Shown here one piece after another: positions 1 to 8,913 of a DNA stretch of 64,000 nt. How positions within the stretch are numbered: position 1 is the first letter of the stretch; every line of letters begins with the position of its first letter. Position numbers and translations under genes: made by a program. This DNA comes from Dongia mobilis (GTDB lineage: Bacteria; Pseudomonadota; Alphaproteobacteria; Dongiales; Dongiaceae). The notes under the pieces were generated by a model that was given only the letters and a program-made list of their open reading frames with translations, did not search any database and had not been told where the DNA came from. The stretch lies in contig NZ_SNYW01000006.1 of assembly GCF_004363235.1 (NCBI RefSeq), forward strand, positions 434,001 through 498,000. The letters are read 5' to 3'.

Positions 1-593
1 GTGTCGTCCTTGGCGCCGCCGATCAGCCAGTCATTGCCTGCGCCGCCGCAAAGGAAGTTGGCAATCGCGTTGCCGCCTAGGATCTTGTCCTGGCCGTCGC
101 CGCCGTCGAAGGCAAACTGGCCGTCGGCATTCTTCGCGATGCTGTTATAGGCGTTGACGTCAATGAAGTCGTCGTAGGCCGATCCGATATGGTTACCCTT
201 GGCGTCGGTCGTCACGGCGGCCTTGGGGAACAATTCGATGGTCAACTGGGCGCTCGACATGGCGCCCGTCTTGTCGGTCACGGTATAGCTGAAGACATCC
301 AGGGCACCGGCGGTCGGCGCACCGGCGTCATAGATGTTCGCGGTATTGCGGGTATAGGTATAGCTGCCATCCGGCTTGATATGCAGTGTGCCATGGAGCC
401 CGGCGATGGTGACGCCGCCGCTTGTGACGGCCATGTTGTTGCCGGCATATGAGATCGCCGTCACCGTATTCGGGGCAATACCGAGGCTGTCCTTCCCGGT
501 ATTGCCGCTCAGCGTATTGGCCCCGGTGATGACGTTGCCGGTGGCAATGCCGTGGGCCGTGCGATCCAGATCCTTCAGCGCGTTCAGGCTCAT
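1..593 (-). CDS. VCBS/RTX repeat surface or secreted protein, N-terminal part
   Basis: Reading leftward from an ATG whose first base is 593, the frame stays open to the window edge, so the 3' end is missing. The first residues are MSLNALKDLDRT. Residues about 50-120 resemble a VCBS domain (a GTLHIKPDGSYTYT stretch, then FSYTVTDKTGAMSS). From about residue 155 glycine/aspartate nonapeptides begin (FDGGDGQDKILGG, GGAGNDWLIGG), which is the RTX calcium-binding repeat pattern. Such proteins are usually exported by type I secretion and act as adhesins or secreted enzymes. There is no N-terminal signal peptide, as expected for type I substrates. An AGAGGA ribosome binding site lies just upstream of the ATG. 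The function of the missing C-terminal part is unknown. Confidence 0.85.
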   Translation of the reverse strand, partial: MSLNALKDLDRTAHGIATGNVITGANTLSGNTGKDSLGIAPNTVTAISYAGNNMAVTSGGVTIAGLHGTLHIKPDGSYTYTRNTANIYDAGAPTAGALDVFSYTVTDKTGAMSSAQLTIELFPKAAVTTDAKGNHIGSAYDDFIDVNAYNSIAKNADGQFAFDGGDGQDKILGGNAIANFLCGGAGNDWLIGGAKDD

Positions 594-989
594 GATCAAT
601 CCTCTGCAATGTCTTGTCCGGCCCGCCCGCTGCGGCCGGAGAAGCGTGATCAGGTGATGCAACTGGGGTTGTAATGGGGCCAATCGCCAACATTGGGCGC
701 TTGCGGGCGGCATTTGGTTCGGCGAATCCGGCGCTGAAAAGGGCTGTCCGGGGGAAATCCGACAGTTGGGGGCTGTTTGCCGTCATGTTTCCGGCGGCAT
801 GTGCGGAACAGCGCGAAGAGCCGGAAAAATACCGGCCCAATTCAACACCGGTACCTGGGGAAATGCCGGGTTGCGGGTGACGAAGCCGTTACCTTGCGGT
901 CAGACTGCGGATGCGGCGGGTTGTGCTGGTACGGCTTGGTGGGACGGCCGGCGCCCCGCTATATTCGCCGGCAAAACGTGGAACCGGAA
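594..989. other. Divergent intergenic region between the VCBS/RTX gene and the Lrp gene
   Basis: About 400 bases without a convincing gene. It should carry divergent promoters for the left-edge repeat protein and the Lrp regulator. The only element I can point to is the promoter-like pair near 936-965. The open frames here lack ribosome sites and recognisable protein features. Confidence 0.6.
936..965 (+). promoter_or_regulatory. Candidate sigma-70 promoter for the Lrp gene
   Basis: TTGGTG (936-941) and TATATT (960-965) are separated by 18 bases and end 24 bases before the chosen Lrp start codon. The match to consensus is partial and judged by eye. Confidence 0.4.
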
Positions 990-1490
990 ATGGGGGCAGG
1001 GGTGCCGAACGCGGATCAGAGGCTTGATGCTAGGGATCTTGCCATCCTGGAACTGGTACAGCGCAATGCCGATTGGTCGCATGGCGAGATAGGCCGACAA
1101 ATCGGTCTGTCGGTATCAGCGGTCAACGACCGCATTCGTCGCATGGTGGCGGCCAAGGTCATCCGCGGCTGGACCGCCGACCTCGACCCGGGGGCTCTCG
1201 GTTTGCACCTGCTTGCCTTTGTCAATGTTCTCATCGACCGCGCGGAACTCATTCCCGCCTTCGCCGAGAGGATCGCCGCCTATCCGGAGGTGCAGGAGTG
1301 CCATCACCTCGCCGGTGACTGGAACTACATCCTCAAGGTGCGCGTGCCGACCACCGCGGCGCTTGAAAATTTTATCTCGTGCGAGCTGAAGGAAAAACTC
1401 AAGGTGTCGCGCACGGCGACAACGATCGTGCTCCGCTCGCTGAAGGATTCCCCGGCGCTGCCGATCATGAATGGTGGGGCAGCACGCTGA
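990..1490 (+). CDS. Lrp/AsnC family transcriptional regulator
   Basis: 166 residues, the usual size for this family. An N-terminal AsnC-type helix-turn-helix is visible at about residues 10-55 (LDARDLAILELVQ, then IGLSVSAVNDRIRRM). A ligand-binding RAM domain follows, including VQECHHLAGDWNYILKVRV. These proteins form octamers and sense amino acids or related metabolites. The start is set at the ATG at 990, because a promoter-like -10 ends at 965 and the helix-turn-helix begins a few residues later. An in-frame GTG at 978 is the alternative; the open frame further upstream looks non-coding. It is divergent from the VCBS/RTX gene and may regulate it, but nothing in the sequence proves that. 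The effector is unknown. Confidence 0.88.
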   Translation: MGAGVPNADQRLDARDLAILELVQRNADWSHGEIGRQIGLSVSAVNDRIRRMVAAKVIRGWTADLDPGALGLHLLAFVNVLIDRAELIPAFAERIAAYPEVQECHHLAGDWNYILKVRVPTTAALENFISCELKEKLKVSRTATTIVLRSLKDSPALPIMNGGAAR

Positions 1491-1512
1491 CGGGGCGTCC
1501 TGTCATTTTGGC

Positions 1513-1962
1513 TCAATCCTCTGCCTTGCCGCGGAGCTTCTTGATCCTGGCATAGGCCTCGTTGGCCTGGGCCGCCTTGCGTGTCGCCAGCTCGACAAAA
1601 TCCGGGGGCAGATTGAGGGACTGGATGTTGTCCGGGTGCGTTGCGGCAATCGCCTTGCGGTAGGCCGCCTTCACTTCCTCGTCGCTGGCGCTCTCATCGA
1701 TGCCGAGCACGTCATAGGGCCCACGTCCCGCCTGCGCCTGTCCCTCCATCGGGACAATGCGGCGGATATGATGCTTGTTGATGATCTCGGTCTCGCCATG
1801 CGCGTTCTCGAAGGGCAGGAATTCGCGAGTGTCGTTGATGGTGTCGCTGACCCTTGTGTTGGGCGCCACGAACATGAACATCAGCCGTTCGCTGCCGTCA
1901 TCCAGTTCGATCCGCATCATGATCTTGATGCGTTGTTTCTTGACCTGCGACGATTCGAACAT
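1513..1962 (-). CDS. C-terminal J-domain co-chaperone-like protein
   Basis: 149 residues. The N-terminal half (about 1-75) is a small domain of unknown role. The C-terminal half is a J domain: PYDVLGIDESASDEEVKAAY, then the invariant HPD at AATHPDN and a final helix ANEAYARIKKLRG. J domains stimulate the ATPase of DnaK-type Hsp70. With no Gly/Phe or zinc-finger region this is a specialised co-chaperone, not DnaJ itself. The 3' end lies 22 bases from the convergent Lrp gene. The upstream lysE-like gene is on the same strand but 71 bases away, so co-transcription is possible. The client protein is unknown. Confidence 0.85.
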   Translation of the reverse strand: MFESSQVKKQRIKIMMRIELDDGSERLMFMFVAPNTRVSDTINDTREFLPFENAHGETEIINKHHIRRIVPMEGQAQAGRGPYDVLGIDESASDEEVKAAYRKAIAATHPDNIQSLNLPPDFVELATRKAAQANEAYARIKKLRGKAED

Positions 1963-2033
1963 GCGGCTACCCCCACCTTGTTTTCAGGTTCGAGTGTAGT
2001 TGAATCGGCGCCGCAGCGCCATTTCCCGATCGG

Positions 2034-2669
2034 TCAGGTTGCCGGACGGCGGGCAAAGGCAAGGGCGACGCCAAGTGCGATCAGCAGGCCGGCCGATGCC
2101 CGTTGCAGGCGCCGCAGCCAGTGCGATCCCGCAACCAGGCGACGACGCAACCTTGCCGCAAACACGGCAATCACGATGTCCGCCGCCGTATTGAGGGCGA
2201 CGGAGATCGCGCCGAGGAGAATGAACTGCGCGGCAACATTGCCCCTGGCCGGGTCGACGAATTGCGTGACGAAGGCCAGGAAGAAGGCCGCCGTCTTGGG
2301 GTTGAGCGCCTCGACCACGACGCCTTCCAGGAAGGCGCGGCGGCTGCTGCTGCGCGGCACCTCGATCCGGCCGAGATCAAGAGCGGCCGCGCGCCAGGTG
2401 CGCAAGCCGAGCCAGACCAGGTAGACCGCACCCAGCAGCTTCACGAAGGTGAACACCTCGGCGCTGGCCATCAGGATGGCCGAGACGCCGACGGCGCCCG
2501 CGACCACATGGACCATGCCGCCCAGCGCCGTACCGAAGCTGGAGGCCAGCCCCTCGCTGCGACCGCCCGACAGTGTCCGCGCCGCGACATAGAGCATGCC
2601 GGGGCCGGGCGAGGCGGCGAGGGCAATGGCTGCCAGCAGGAAAAGGCCGAGTTGAATGGGGTCGAGCAT
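2034..2669 (-). CDS. LysE/RhtB family amino-acid exporter
   Basis: 211 residues, typical for LysE translocators. The N-terminus (LGLFLLAAIALAASPGPGML) has the family's proline-glycine motif in the first membrane helix, followed by further hydrophobic segments and an ALNPKTAAFFLAF motif near residue 125. The family exports amino acids or their derivatives across the inner membrane; the substrate cannot be read from the sequence. It is the last gene of a likely rsmE-gshA-lysE transcription unit, 18 bases after gshA. That context might suggest export of a glutathione- or cysteine-related compound, but this is inference. Confidence 0.9.
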   Translation of the reverse strand: MLDPIQLGLFLLAAIALAASPGPGMLYVAARTLSGGRSEGLASSFGTALGGMVHVVAGAVGVSAILMASAEVFTFVKLLGAVYLVWLGLRTWRAAALDLGRIEVPRSSSRRAFLEGVVVEALNPKTAAFFLAFVTQFVDPARGNVAAQFILLGAISVALNTAADIVIAVFAARLRRRLVAGSHWLRRLQRASAGLLIALGVALAFARRPAT

Positions 2670-2687
2670 GAACCGGGCTCCTCGGCG

Positions 2688-4052
2688 TCAATAGGCGAAC
2701 TCGGAAAAGACTGGATCCACCGAGCCGTTCCATGTGCCGTGATAGAGATCGAGCTTCCGCTCGGCCGGCGTCTTTCCGCTATCGGCGATGAGCTGCAGGG
2801 GATTGAGGAAGCCTGACTCGTCCATGCCGCCGAGGTCGGTGGCGCCGCGGCGCTGCAAGCCGGCGCGGGCGATGGCTAGGGCCTCGAGCGCCAGATCGCG
2901 CACCGTTCGGTTCTTGAAGGGCGTCTTGAGCGCTGCTTTGGGCACCTCGCGGCGCAACTGCTCGTGATCGCCGATCGACCAACCCTTGACCAGATCCCAG
3001 GCGGCATCGAGCGCGACATCGTCATAGAGCAGGCCCACCCAGAAGGCGGGGAGGGCGCAAAGCCGTTCCCACGGGCCTCCATCGGCGCCACGCATTTCCA
3101 GGAAGCGCTTCAGGCGCACTTCGGGAAATGCGGTGGTCAGGTGGTCCGCCCAGTCGCCGGTGGTCGGGATCTCGCCCGGAAGTGCCGGCAGCTTGCCGTC
3201 CAGGAAGGCGCGGAAGGATTGCCCCGAGGCATCGACATAGGTGCCGTCGCGGTAGACGAAATACATCGGCACGTCGAGCATGTAATCGACATAGCGCTCG
3301 AACCCCATGCCATCCTCGAAGACGAAGGGCAGGATGCCGCAGCGATCGGGATCGGTGTCGGTCCAGATATGGCTTCTGTAGGAGAGATAGCCGTTGGGTT
3401 TCCCCTCGGTGAAGGGCGAATCGGCGAAGAGCGCCGTGGCAATCGGTTGCAGCGCCAGGCTGACGCGGAACTTCTTCACCATGTCGGCTTCGCTGGAAAA
3501 ATCGAGATTGGTCTGCACCGTGCAGGTGCGGATCATCATGTCGATGCCAAGCTTGCCGCGCTTGGGCATATAGTCGCGCATGATCTGGTAGCGGCCCTTG
3601 GGCATCCAGGGCGTCTCGGCGCGCGACCATTTCGGGTTGAAGCCCATGCCGAGCACGCCGATGCCGAGTTCGTCCGAGACCTGCTTCACCTGCCTGAGAT
3701 GCGTCCCCACCTCGCGGCAGGTCTCGTGGATGTTGCGCAAGGGCGCGCCGGACAGTTCGAACTGCCCACCGGGCTCCAGCGTGATGCTTTCGCCGTTCAT
3801 GGCAAGGGCGATGATGTTGCCGTTCTCCTCGATCGCCTCCCAGCCGAAGCGGGTCAGCCCCTTCAGGAGGGCGCCGATGCCGTTGGGCGCCTCATAGCTG
3901 ACCGGGCGCAAAGTCTGGCGGTCGAACACGAATTTCTCGTGCTCGGTGCCGATGCGCCAATCCGCCTTGGGCTTGTTGCCGGCTTCCAGATAGTCGACCA
4001 GTTGGCGCTTTGCCGTCACCGGTTCGCCGCGCGATTTCGGCGGTGCTGACAC
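2688..4052 (-). CDS. gshA: Glutamate--cysteine ligase (plant/alphaproteobacterial type)
   Basis: 454 residues. It catalyses ATP-dependent formation of gamma-glutamylcysteine, the first step of glutathione synthesis, in the cytoplasm. The N-terminal [11 protein letters not shown] motif (residues about 37-47) carries the catalytic metal-binding glutamates; [13 protein letters not shown] near residue 91 and a long C-terminal GCS2-type domain follow. Length and motifs fit the class found in alphaproteobacteria and plants rather than E. coli GshA. The likely start is a GTG at 4052 with GGAGA just upstream. It lies 15 bases after rsmE on the same strand, an arrangement conserved in many alphaproteobacteria. 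The grxC and Prx6 genes nearby use the glutathione made here. Confidence 0.95.
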   Translation of the reverse strand: MSAPPKSRGEPVTAKRQLVDYLEAGNKPKADWRIGTEHEKFVFDRQTLRPVSYEAPNGIGALLKGLTRFGWEAIEENGNIIALAMNGESITLEPGGQFELSGAPLRNIHETCREVGTHLRQVKQVSDELGIGVLGMGFNPKWSRAETPWMPKGRYQIMRDYMPKRGKLGIDMMIRTCTVQTNLDFSSEADMVKKFRVSLALQPIATALFADSPFTEGKPNGYLSYRSHIWTDTDPDRCGILPFVFEDGMGFERYVDYMLDVPMYFVYRDGTYVDASGQSFRAFLDGKLPALPGEIPTTGDWADHLTTAFPEVRLKRFLEMRGADGGPWERLCALPAFWVGLLYDDVALDAAWDLVKGWSIGDHEQLRREVPKAALKTPFKNRTVRDLALEALAIARAGLQRRGATDLGGMDESGFLNPLQLIADSGKTPAERKLDLYHGTWNGSVDPVFSEFAY

Positions 4053-4067
4053 GCTTCGTCTCCATAC

Positions 4068-4877
4068 TCAATCAGGCGCCGCGGGATCGGCCGGTTGACC
4101 GATTGGCACCAGCGGTGCTGGTGGCCTTTGGGCGCCGTCGCCCAGGATGCTTTGAAAGACGGCGAGTGCAGTCAGCGCTGCCGTGTCTGCGCGCAGGATT
4201 CGAGGTCCCAGGCCGACCGGGGTAACAAAGGGTAGATTTGAGATTTGGTCAAGCTCAGAGCGCGCAAACCCCCCTTCTGGTCCACATAGAATGGCCCACT
4301 GATCATAGGGGCTGTTAGAAAATGTTACAGAAGTCTTGAAGGCCGATAACGCTTCGGCGATCGGCAGGGCCGGCCCCGCTTCGGCGCAGAGAATGAGACG
4401 CCTTTGCGGCGACCAGCGTTGCAACAGCTCGGCGAGGGATTGCGGCGGGTGAATCGCCGGGAGGGTCAGGCGCTCCGTCTGTTCCGCCGCCTCGATCGCA
4501 TTGGCGGCAAGCCGGTCCAGATTGAGCCGCGTGCTGGTCGTGTGCCTGGTGATGACCGGCTGGAAGGCGGCGACGCCCAGTTCGGTCGCCTTCTCGATCA
4601 GGAAATCGGTGGCGTCCTTCTTGAGCGGGGCAAAACATAGCCAGATATCGGGCACGCCAGCCTGCGGACGGCGCAGCGCCTTGACCCGCAGGGCAGCGCC
4701 GCGCTTGCCGATCTTGGCGATCTCGGCCGTGAATTCGCCGTCGCGGCCGTTGAAGAGGACGACGGGGTCGCCCGGCTGGCGCCGCATGACATTGCGCAGG
4801 TAGTGCACGGCACGGTCGTCGGCCGGGACGTCGTTTCCGATGGCAAGGTCGACAGGTAGATAAAGGCGCGGGATCAT
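4068..4877 (-). CDS. rsmE: 16S rRNA (uracil-1498-N3)-methyltransferase RsmE
   Basis: 269 residues from an ATG at 4877 (MIPRLYLPVDLA). RsmE methylates U1498 of 16S rRNA. The N-terminal PUA-like domain contains HYLRNVMRRQPGD, and the SPOUT methyltransferase domain has the diagnostic ILCGPEGGFARSELD and the knot segment LGPRILRADTAALTAL near the C-terminus. The frame is open for 37 codons upstream of the chosen start, but RsmE proteins begin with the RLYL motif. It heads the minus-strand unit with gshA and is divergent from ubiA, 91 bases away. Confidence 0.94.
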   Translation of the reverse strand: MIPRLYLPVDLAIGNDVPADDRAVHYLRNVMRRQPGDPVVLFNGRDGEFTAEIAKIGKRGAALRVKALRRPQAGVPDIWLCFAPLKKDATDFLIEKATELGVAAFQPVITRHTTSTRLNLDRLAANAIEAAEQTERLTLPAIHPPQSLAELLQRWSPQRRLILCAEAGPALPIAEALSAFKTSVTFSNSPYDQWAILCGPEGGFARSELDQISNLPFVTPVGLGPRILRADTAALTALAVFQSILGDGAQRPPAPLVPIGQPADPAAPD

Positions 4878-4968
4878 GTTCTTGTCGGACGTTGTGGCTC
4901 TGACTATGGTCGCGGCCAGGAGAGTAGCGGCAGAACGCGGAATTGATAAGGCCGGGCAAAGAGGCGGT

Positions 4969-5880
4969 ATGACGGGTGCCAGCGACATCGCAACTGGGGA
5001 TTGGGTCGACCGCCGGGTGCCGGCGGCCCTGCGCCCCTATCTGCGCCTTGCCCGGGTCGACCGGCCGATCGGCACCTGGCTGCTGCTCTTTCCCGGCTGG
5101 TGGTCGATCGCCCTAGCCGCCCCGCCGGGGGTATGGCCCGACATCGAGGCACTCATCCTGTTCGCGATCGGCGCCCTGGTGATGCGCGGGGCCGGCTGCA
5201 CGGTCAACGACATCGCCGATCGAGATTTCGACGCGCGCGTGGCGCGCACGGCCAACCGTCCGCTCGCTTCCGGCGCTCTCTCGGTCAGGCAGGCGCTCGT
5301 CTTTCTGGTTCTGCAGCTTCTGGCGGGGCTTGCCATCCTTTTGCAATTTCCGCCATTCGCCATCGGCCTCGGCACCGCCTCGCTCGTCCTGGTCGCTGCC
5401 TATCCGTTCATGAAGCGGATCACCTGGTGGCCCCAGGCGTTTCTCGGCCTCACCTTTAACTGGGGCGCCCTGCTGGGCTGGGCGGCGGTGACCGGCGAGC
5501 TCGCCTGGGCGGCGGTCCTGCTTTATGTCGGCGGCATCTTCTGGACATTGTTCTACGACACGATCTATGCCCATCAGGACAAGACCGATGACATGCTGGT
5601 CGGCGTCAAATCGACGGCCCTGCGCCTGGGAGCCCAGACCAAGCCCTGGCTGGTCGGCTTCGCGGCGGCCGCGCTCGCCTTCTGGGCTTGCGCCCTCATT
5701 GCGGCAAGCAGCGGAATCATTGCCTTGGCGGGCCTCTTCGGGTGCGCTGCGCACCTCGCGTGGCAATGGCGCGATGTTGATCTCGACAACACCCAGGACT
5801 GCCTGCGCAAGTTCCGCAGCAACCGATTCATCGGCTGGATCCTGTTCGCGGGGATCGTGCTGGATCGCCTGCTCGCGTGA
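4969..5880 (+). CDS. ubiA: 4-hydroxybenzoate polyprenyltransferase
   Basis: 303 residues. An integral membrane prenyltransferase that attaches the polyprenyl tail to 4-hydroxybenzoate in ubiquinone synthesis. The first Asp-rich motif NDIADRDFDARVARTANRP is at about residues 80-98 and the second, YDTIYAHQDKTDD, is in the second half; multiple hydrophobic helices lie between. The start is the ATG at 4969, with GAGGCGG just upstream; upstream codons in the same frame overlap the divergent rsmE region. The stop overlaps the GTG of the next gene by 4 bases, so the two are translationally coupled. Confidence 0.94.
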   Translation: MTGASDIATGDWVDRRVPAALRPYLRLARVDRPIGTWLLLFPGWWSIALAAPPGVWPDIEALILFAIGALVMRGAGCTVNDIADRDFDARVARTANRPLASGALSVRQALVFLVLQLLAGLAILLQFPPFAIGLGTASLVLVAAYPFMKRITWWPQAFLGLTFNWGALLGWAAVTGELAWAAVLLYVGGIFWTLFYDTIYAHQDKTDDMLVGVKSTALRLGAQTKPWLVGFAAAALAFWACALIAASSGIIALAGLFGCAAHLAWQWRDVDLDNTQDCLRKFRSNRFIGWILFAGIVLDRLLA

Positions 5881-6530
5881 CGGATCCCGTCGCCTTCGTC
5901 CGTCGCCAGACGCGCATCTCGCGGCCGGCCCTCGTACCGGAGATCCGCCTGTATCTCGCCGACGAGATGACGCCGATCTGGCTGGCGACGCAGGGCGAGC
6001 TTGACGACCTCGGCGTACCGCCGCCCTTCTGGGCCTTCTGCTGGCCAGGAGGGCAGGCGCTCACCCGTTTCATCCTCGATCACCCGGAATGGGTCAGGGG
6101 CAAGCGCGTGCTGGATTTCGCGGCGGGCAGTGGCATCACGGCGATAGCTGCCGCCAGGGCCGGCGCCGCCACCGTAACGGCCGCCGAGATCGACGCTCAT
6201 GCCATCGCCGCCATTGCCCTCAATGCAGAGCTTAACGGCGCGACCGTGCAGATCGAGCCGGGGAATATCGTCGGCAGCCATCAACTCGCGGTCGATGTCG
6301 TGCTGGCGGGCGATATCTGCTACGAACAACCCATGGCGAACCGCGTCACCGCCTGGCTGGCCGGACTGGCGCGGGATGGCGTCACAGTGTTGATGGGCGA
6401 TCCCGGGCGCAGCTATCTGCCGCAATCGGGCCTCAAGGAGCTGGCGCGCTATGTGGTGCCGACCTCGACCGATCTCGAGGACAGCGACCGGCGCGAAACC
6501 ACGATCTGGCAACTGGGAGTTCGGCAATGA
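5877..6530 (+). CDS. Class I SAM-dependent methyltransferase (METTL20/ETFB-KMT-like)
   Basis: 217 residues from a GTG that overlaps the ubiA stop. The SAM-binding motif I is VLDFAAGSGITAIAAARAGA, preceded by the FWAFCWPGGQALTRFILDHP stretch seen in the METTL20/COG3897 group of small protein or nicotinamide methyltransferases. Post-I acidic VTAAEID and a motif II-like DVVLAGDICYE follow. Homologues methylate lysines of electron-transfer flavoprotein beta in some organisms; the substrate here is inferred only from similarity. It overlaps the next MOSC gene by 4 bases, forming ubiA-methyltransferase-MOSC. Confidence 0.85.
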   Translation: MTDPVAFVRRQTRISRPALVPEIRLYLADEMTPIWLATQGELDDLGVPPPFWAFCWPGGQALTRFILDHPEWVRGKRVLDFAAGSGITAIAAARAGAATVTAAEIDAHAIAAIALNAELNGATVQIEPGNIVGSHQLAVDVVLAGDICYEQPMANRVTAWLAGLARDGVTVLMGDPGRSYLPQSGLKELARYVVPTSTDLEDSDRRETTIWQLGVRQ

Positions 6531-7267
6531 CATTGGGTGTTGTGGCAAAGGTCGCCGGCATCTTCCGCTATCCGGTGCAAAGCGTCGGGGGCGAGGAGGT
6601 GGCCGCCGCCTCCTTCGCCGCTCATGGCATGCCGGGCGACCGCGCCTATGCCATTGCCGATCTCGAACAGAACTGTGTCGCCCATGCCAGCAGCGCCAAG
6701 AAAAAATATCGGCCACTGATCGCGTGGCGCGCGCGCTATCTGGTCGAGCCGCGTGACGGGACGGCGCCGGCGCCGATCGAGGTCGATTTTGGCGACGGCA
6801 TCCTGCGCGGCGATGACAGCCGCATCGACCAGGCGATCTCCGATCGCCTCGGCATGCAGGCGGCCCTTGTGGTCAATGACGGTACGCGTGTGCCGAAGCT
6901 CTACGAATCCAGCCCCTGTCACCTGATCACCTCGGCAACGCTCAGGCGCCTCCAACAGGAGCACCCAGCCGGCATGTTCGCACCTTCCCGATTCCGGCCG
7001 AATCTCTATTTCGATTGCGGCGACGAAGTGGGCTTTGTCGAGCAGGGCTGGATGGGCTGCAAGGTGACGGTGGGCGATGTGGTCTTCGAAGTCAACGAAC
7101 CCTGCCTGCGCTGTGCCCTTACCACCAGGGCCCAGGGCGACCTGCCGGATGATCCCGGCATCCTGCAGACGACGGCTCGCATCAACAAGGCAGTCGCCGG
7201 CATGTATGGCATCGTGAAGCAGGCCGGTTTTCTGCGCCGCGGTGATGCGGTTCTGCTGGCGCCATAG
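6527..7267 (+). CDS. MOSC domain-containing protein
   Basis: 246 residues. An N-terminal MOSC beta-barrel (VVAKVAGIFRYPVQSVGGEE) is followed by the MOSC core, which includes VNEPCLRCALTT with the conserved cysteine and the GDLPDDPGILQTTARIN segment. MOSC proteins handle molybdenum-cofactor sulfur or act as Moco-dependent reductases (YcbX/mARC-like). The C-terminal ferredoxin domain of YcbX is absent, so any partner redox protein must be separate. It is the last gene of the ubiA unit, closed by a strong hairpin. Confidence 0.88.
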   Translation: MTLGVVAKVAGIFRYPVQSVGGEEVAAASFAAHGMPGDRAYAIADLEQNCVAHASSAKKKYRPLIAWRARYLVEPRDGTAPAPIEVDFGDGILRGDDSRIDQAISDRLGMQAALVVNDGTRVPKLYESSPCHLITSATLRRLQQEHPAGMFAPSRFRPNLYFDCGDEVGFVEQGWMGCKVTVGDVVFEVNEPCLRCALTTRAQGDLPDDPGILQTTARINKAVAGMYGIVKQAGFLRRGDAVLLAP

Positions 7268-7270
7268 ATA

Positions 7271-7298
7271 AACCGCCGCCGGTGACCCGGCGGCGGTT
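7271..7298. terminator. Bidirectional hairpin between convergent genes
   Basis: A perfect 12-bp stem (AACCGCCGCCGG at 7271-7282, CCGGCGGCGGTT at 7287-7298) with a 4-base loop sits between the MOSC stop and the peroxiredoxin stop. There is no long T-run, but the position fits a shared terminator. Confidence 0.7.
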
Positions 7299-7318
7299 GC
7301 TCAGCCTTTGGCGAAGAA

Positions 7319-7954
7319 TCACTTGTTGGGCTGCGGGGTCACGCGCAGATAGGGTTTGATCTTCTTGTAGCCCTTCGGGAACAGCTTGTCGGCGTCGCTG
7401 TCCGGAATGCTGGGCGGGATGATGCAATCCTGGCCGTCGCGCCAATTGACCGGTGTCGCCACCTTGAAATTCGCCGTCAGCTGCAGCGAATCCAGCACGC
7501 GCAGGATCTCGTCGAAATTGCGCCCCGTGCTCATCGGATAGGTGATCTGCAGCTTCACCTTCTTGTCCGGCCCGATGATGAAGACCGAGCGCACGGTAAA
7601 GGTCTCGTCGGTGTTGGGGTGGATCATGTCATAGAGCTGCGACACCTTGCGGTCGGCGTCGGCCAGCAGCGGGAAGTTGAGGGCATGGCCCTGCGTTTCC
7701 TTGATGTCGGCGGCCCAGCCCTGATGGTCCTTCAGCGGATCGACGCTGAGGCCGATCACCTTGGTGTTGCGCTTGTCGAATTCCGGCTTCAGGCGCGCCA
7801 CCTCGCCAAGCTCGGTGGTGCAGACCGGCGTGAAATCGCGGGGATGCGAGAACAGGATCGCCCAGGAATTGCCGATCCAGTCGTGAAACTTGATGCGACC
7901 CTCGGTGGAATCCTGCTCGAAATCGGGCGCAGTGTCGCCAAGTCGAAGGGACAT
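7319..7954 (-). CDS. 1-Cys peroxiredoxin (Prx6 subfamily)
   Basis: 211 residues from an ATG at 7954, preceded by a strong AAGGAGG. It reduces hydrogen peroxide and organic peroxides in the cytoplasm. The peroxidatic cysteine is C45 in FTPVCTTELG. The Prx6-specific C-terminal arm is present (VATPVNWRDGQDC, then FPKGYKKIKPYLRVTPQPN). A second cysteine near residue 190 is not at the usual resolving position. Prx6 enzymes often use glutathione/glutaredoxin, which fits grxC two genes upstream. The frame continues open upstream into the nitrilase gene, but the domain start and ribosome site fix the start. Confidence 0.94.
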   Translation of the reverse strand: MSLRLGDTAPDFEQDSTEGRIKFHDWIGNSWAILFSHPRDFTPVCTTELGEVARLKPEFDKRNTKVIGLSVDPLKDHQGWAADIKETQGHALNFPLLADADRKVSQLYDMIHPNTDETFTVRSVFIIGPDKKVKLQITYPMSTGRNFDEILRVLDSLQLTANFKVATPVNWRDGQDCIIPPSIPDSDADKLFPKGYKKIKPYLRVTPQPNK

Positions 7955-7983
7955 GTCTTCCTCCTTGCAGTGATTGCTTGGTG

Positions 7984-8847
7984 TCATTCGCCCGCAGCGC
8001 TGAGGGGCGCCGCCGGCCGGGTAAAGCTGCGGTCGTGGGTCAGCGCCGGCACGGCATGGCGCGCCTTCTTGACCAGGGACGTGTCGATCTCGGCCGTGAC
8101 CACGCCGATACCGGTGCCGGCATCCGCCAGCACCTTGCCCCAGGGGTCGATGATCAGCGAATGGCCATAGGTGGCACGACCTTCGGCATGCGTGCCCACT
8201 TGCGCGGCAGCGAACATGAAGCAGCCGGTCTCGATGGCGCGGGCGCGCAGCAGCACATGCCAATGCGCCTCGCCGGTCGGCACGGTGAAAGCAGCAGGCC
8301 CGGTCAGCATGATTGCACCTGCCTGTGCCAGGGCGCGGTGCAGGTAGGCAAAGCGCACATCGTAGCAGATGGTGAGGCCGAGCCCGCCCCAGGGTGTCGC
8401 CGCGATGACGGCTTCGTGGCCGGGCCGCACCTGGGCGGATTCACGGTGACTCTCGCCGGTGGCGAGGTCGACATCGAACATGTGGATCTTGTCATAGCGC
8501 GCGGCAATGCGGCCCGCGGGATCGAACACGAATTGACGGTTGGCGATGCGCGTTTCCTCGGCGCGCACCGGCATCGAGCCGATCACCAGCCAGATGCCGA
8601 GGTCGCGGGCAAGATCGCCGAAGGCGGCGAGTCCCGGATGCTCCGCTTCATAGGGCGTCTTGGCCAGCGAGGCTTTTTTGTCCGGCTCGATCAGGGTGGT
8701 GTTTTCTGGCGTCACTACCAGTTGCGCTCCCTTGGCATGGGCGGCGCGGATGAGGTCGCCGGCCGCCGCGATGTTGGGCGCCACATCGCGGCCGGAATTC
8801 ATCTGTACGCAAGCCGCGATGAAGCTCGCCGCCTTCTGCTCGGTCAT
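7984..8847 (-). CDS. Nitrilase-superfamily amidase (Nit1/Nit2-like)
   Basis: 287 residues from the ATG at 8847, with GAGG directly upstream. The Glu-Lys-Cys triad is visible: E48 (VVTPENTT), K120 (RYDKIHMFDVD) and C161 (TICYDVRF). The MFDVD motif after the lysine is typical of the Nit1/Nit2 branch, whose members hydrolyse deaminated glutathione or omega-amides (metabolite repair). The neighbours grxC and Prx6 suit a glutathione-repair role, which is an inference. It is 66 bases downstream of grxC and 29 bases upstream of the peroxiredoxin, so all three may be co-transcribed. Confidence 0.9.
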   Translation of the reverse strand: MTEQKAASFIAACVQMNSGRDVAPNIAAAGDLIRAAHAKGAQLVVTPENTTLIEPDKKASLAKTPYEAEHPGLAAFGDLARDLGIWLVIGSMPVRAEETRIANRQFVFDPAGRIAARYDKIHMFDVDLATGESHRESAQVRPGHEAVIAATPWGGLGLTICYDVRFAYLHRALAQAGAIMLTGPAAFTVPTGEAHWHVLLRARAIETGCFMFAAAQVGTHAEGRATYGHSLIIDPWGKVLADAGTGIGVVTAEIDTSLVKKARHAVPALTHDRSFTRPAAPLSAAGE

Positions 8848-8913
8848 TCCTCTGCTCCCAACCTGATGTCGGTACCCATCCGGGCCCCGCCGCGGATGCC
8901 GTTGCACGCAAGC

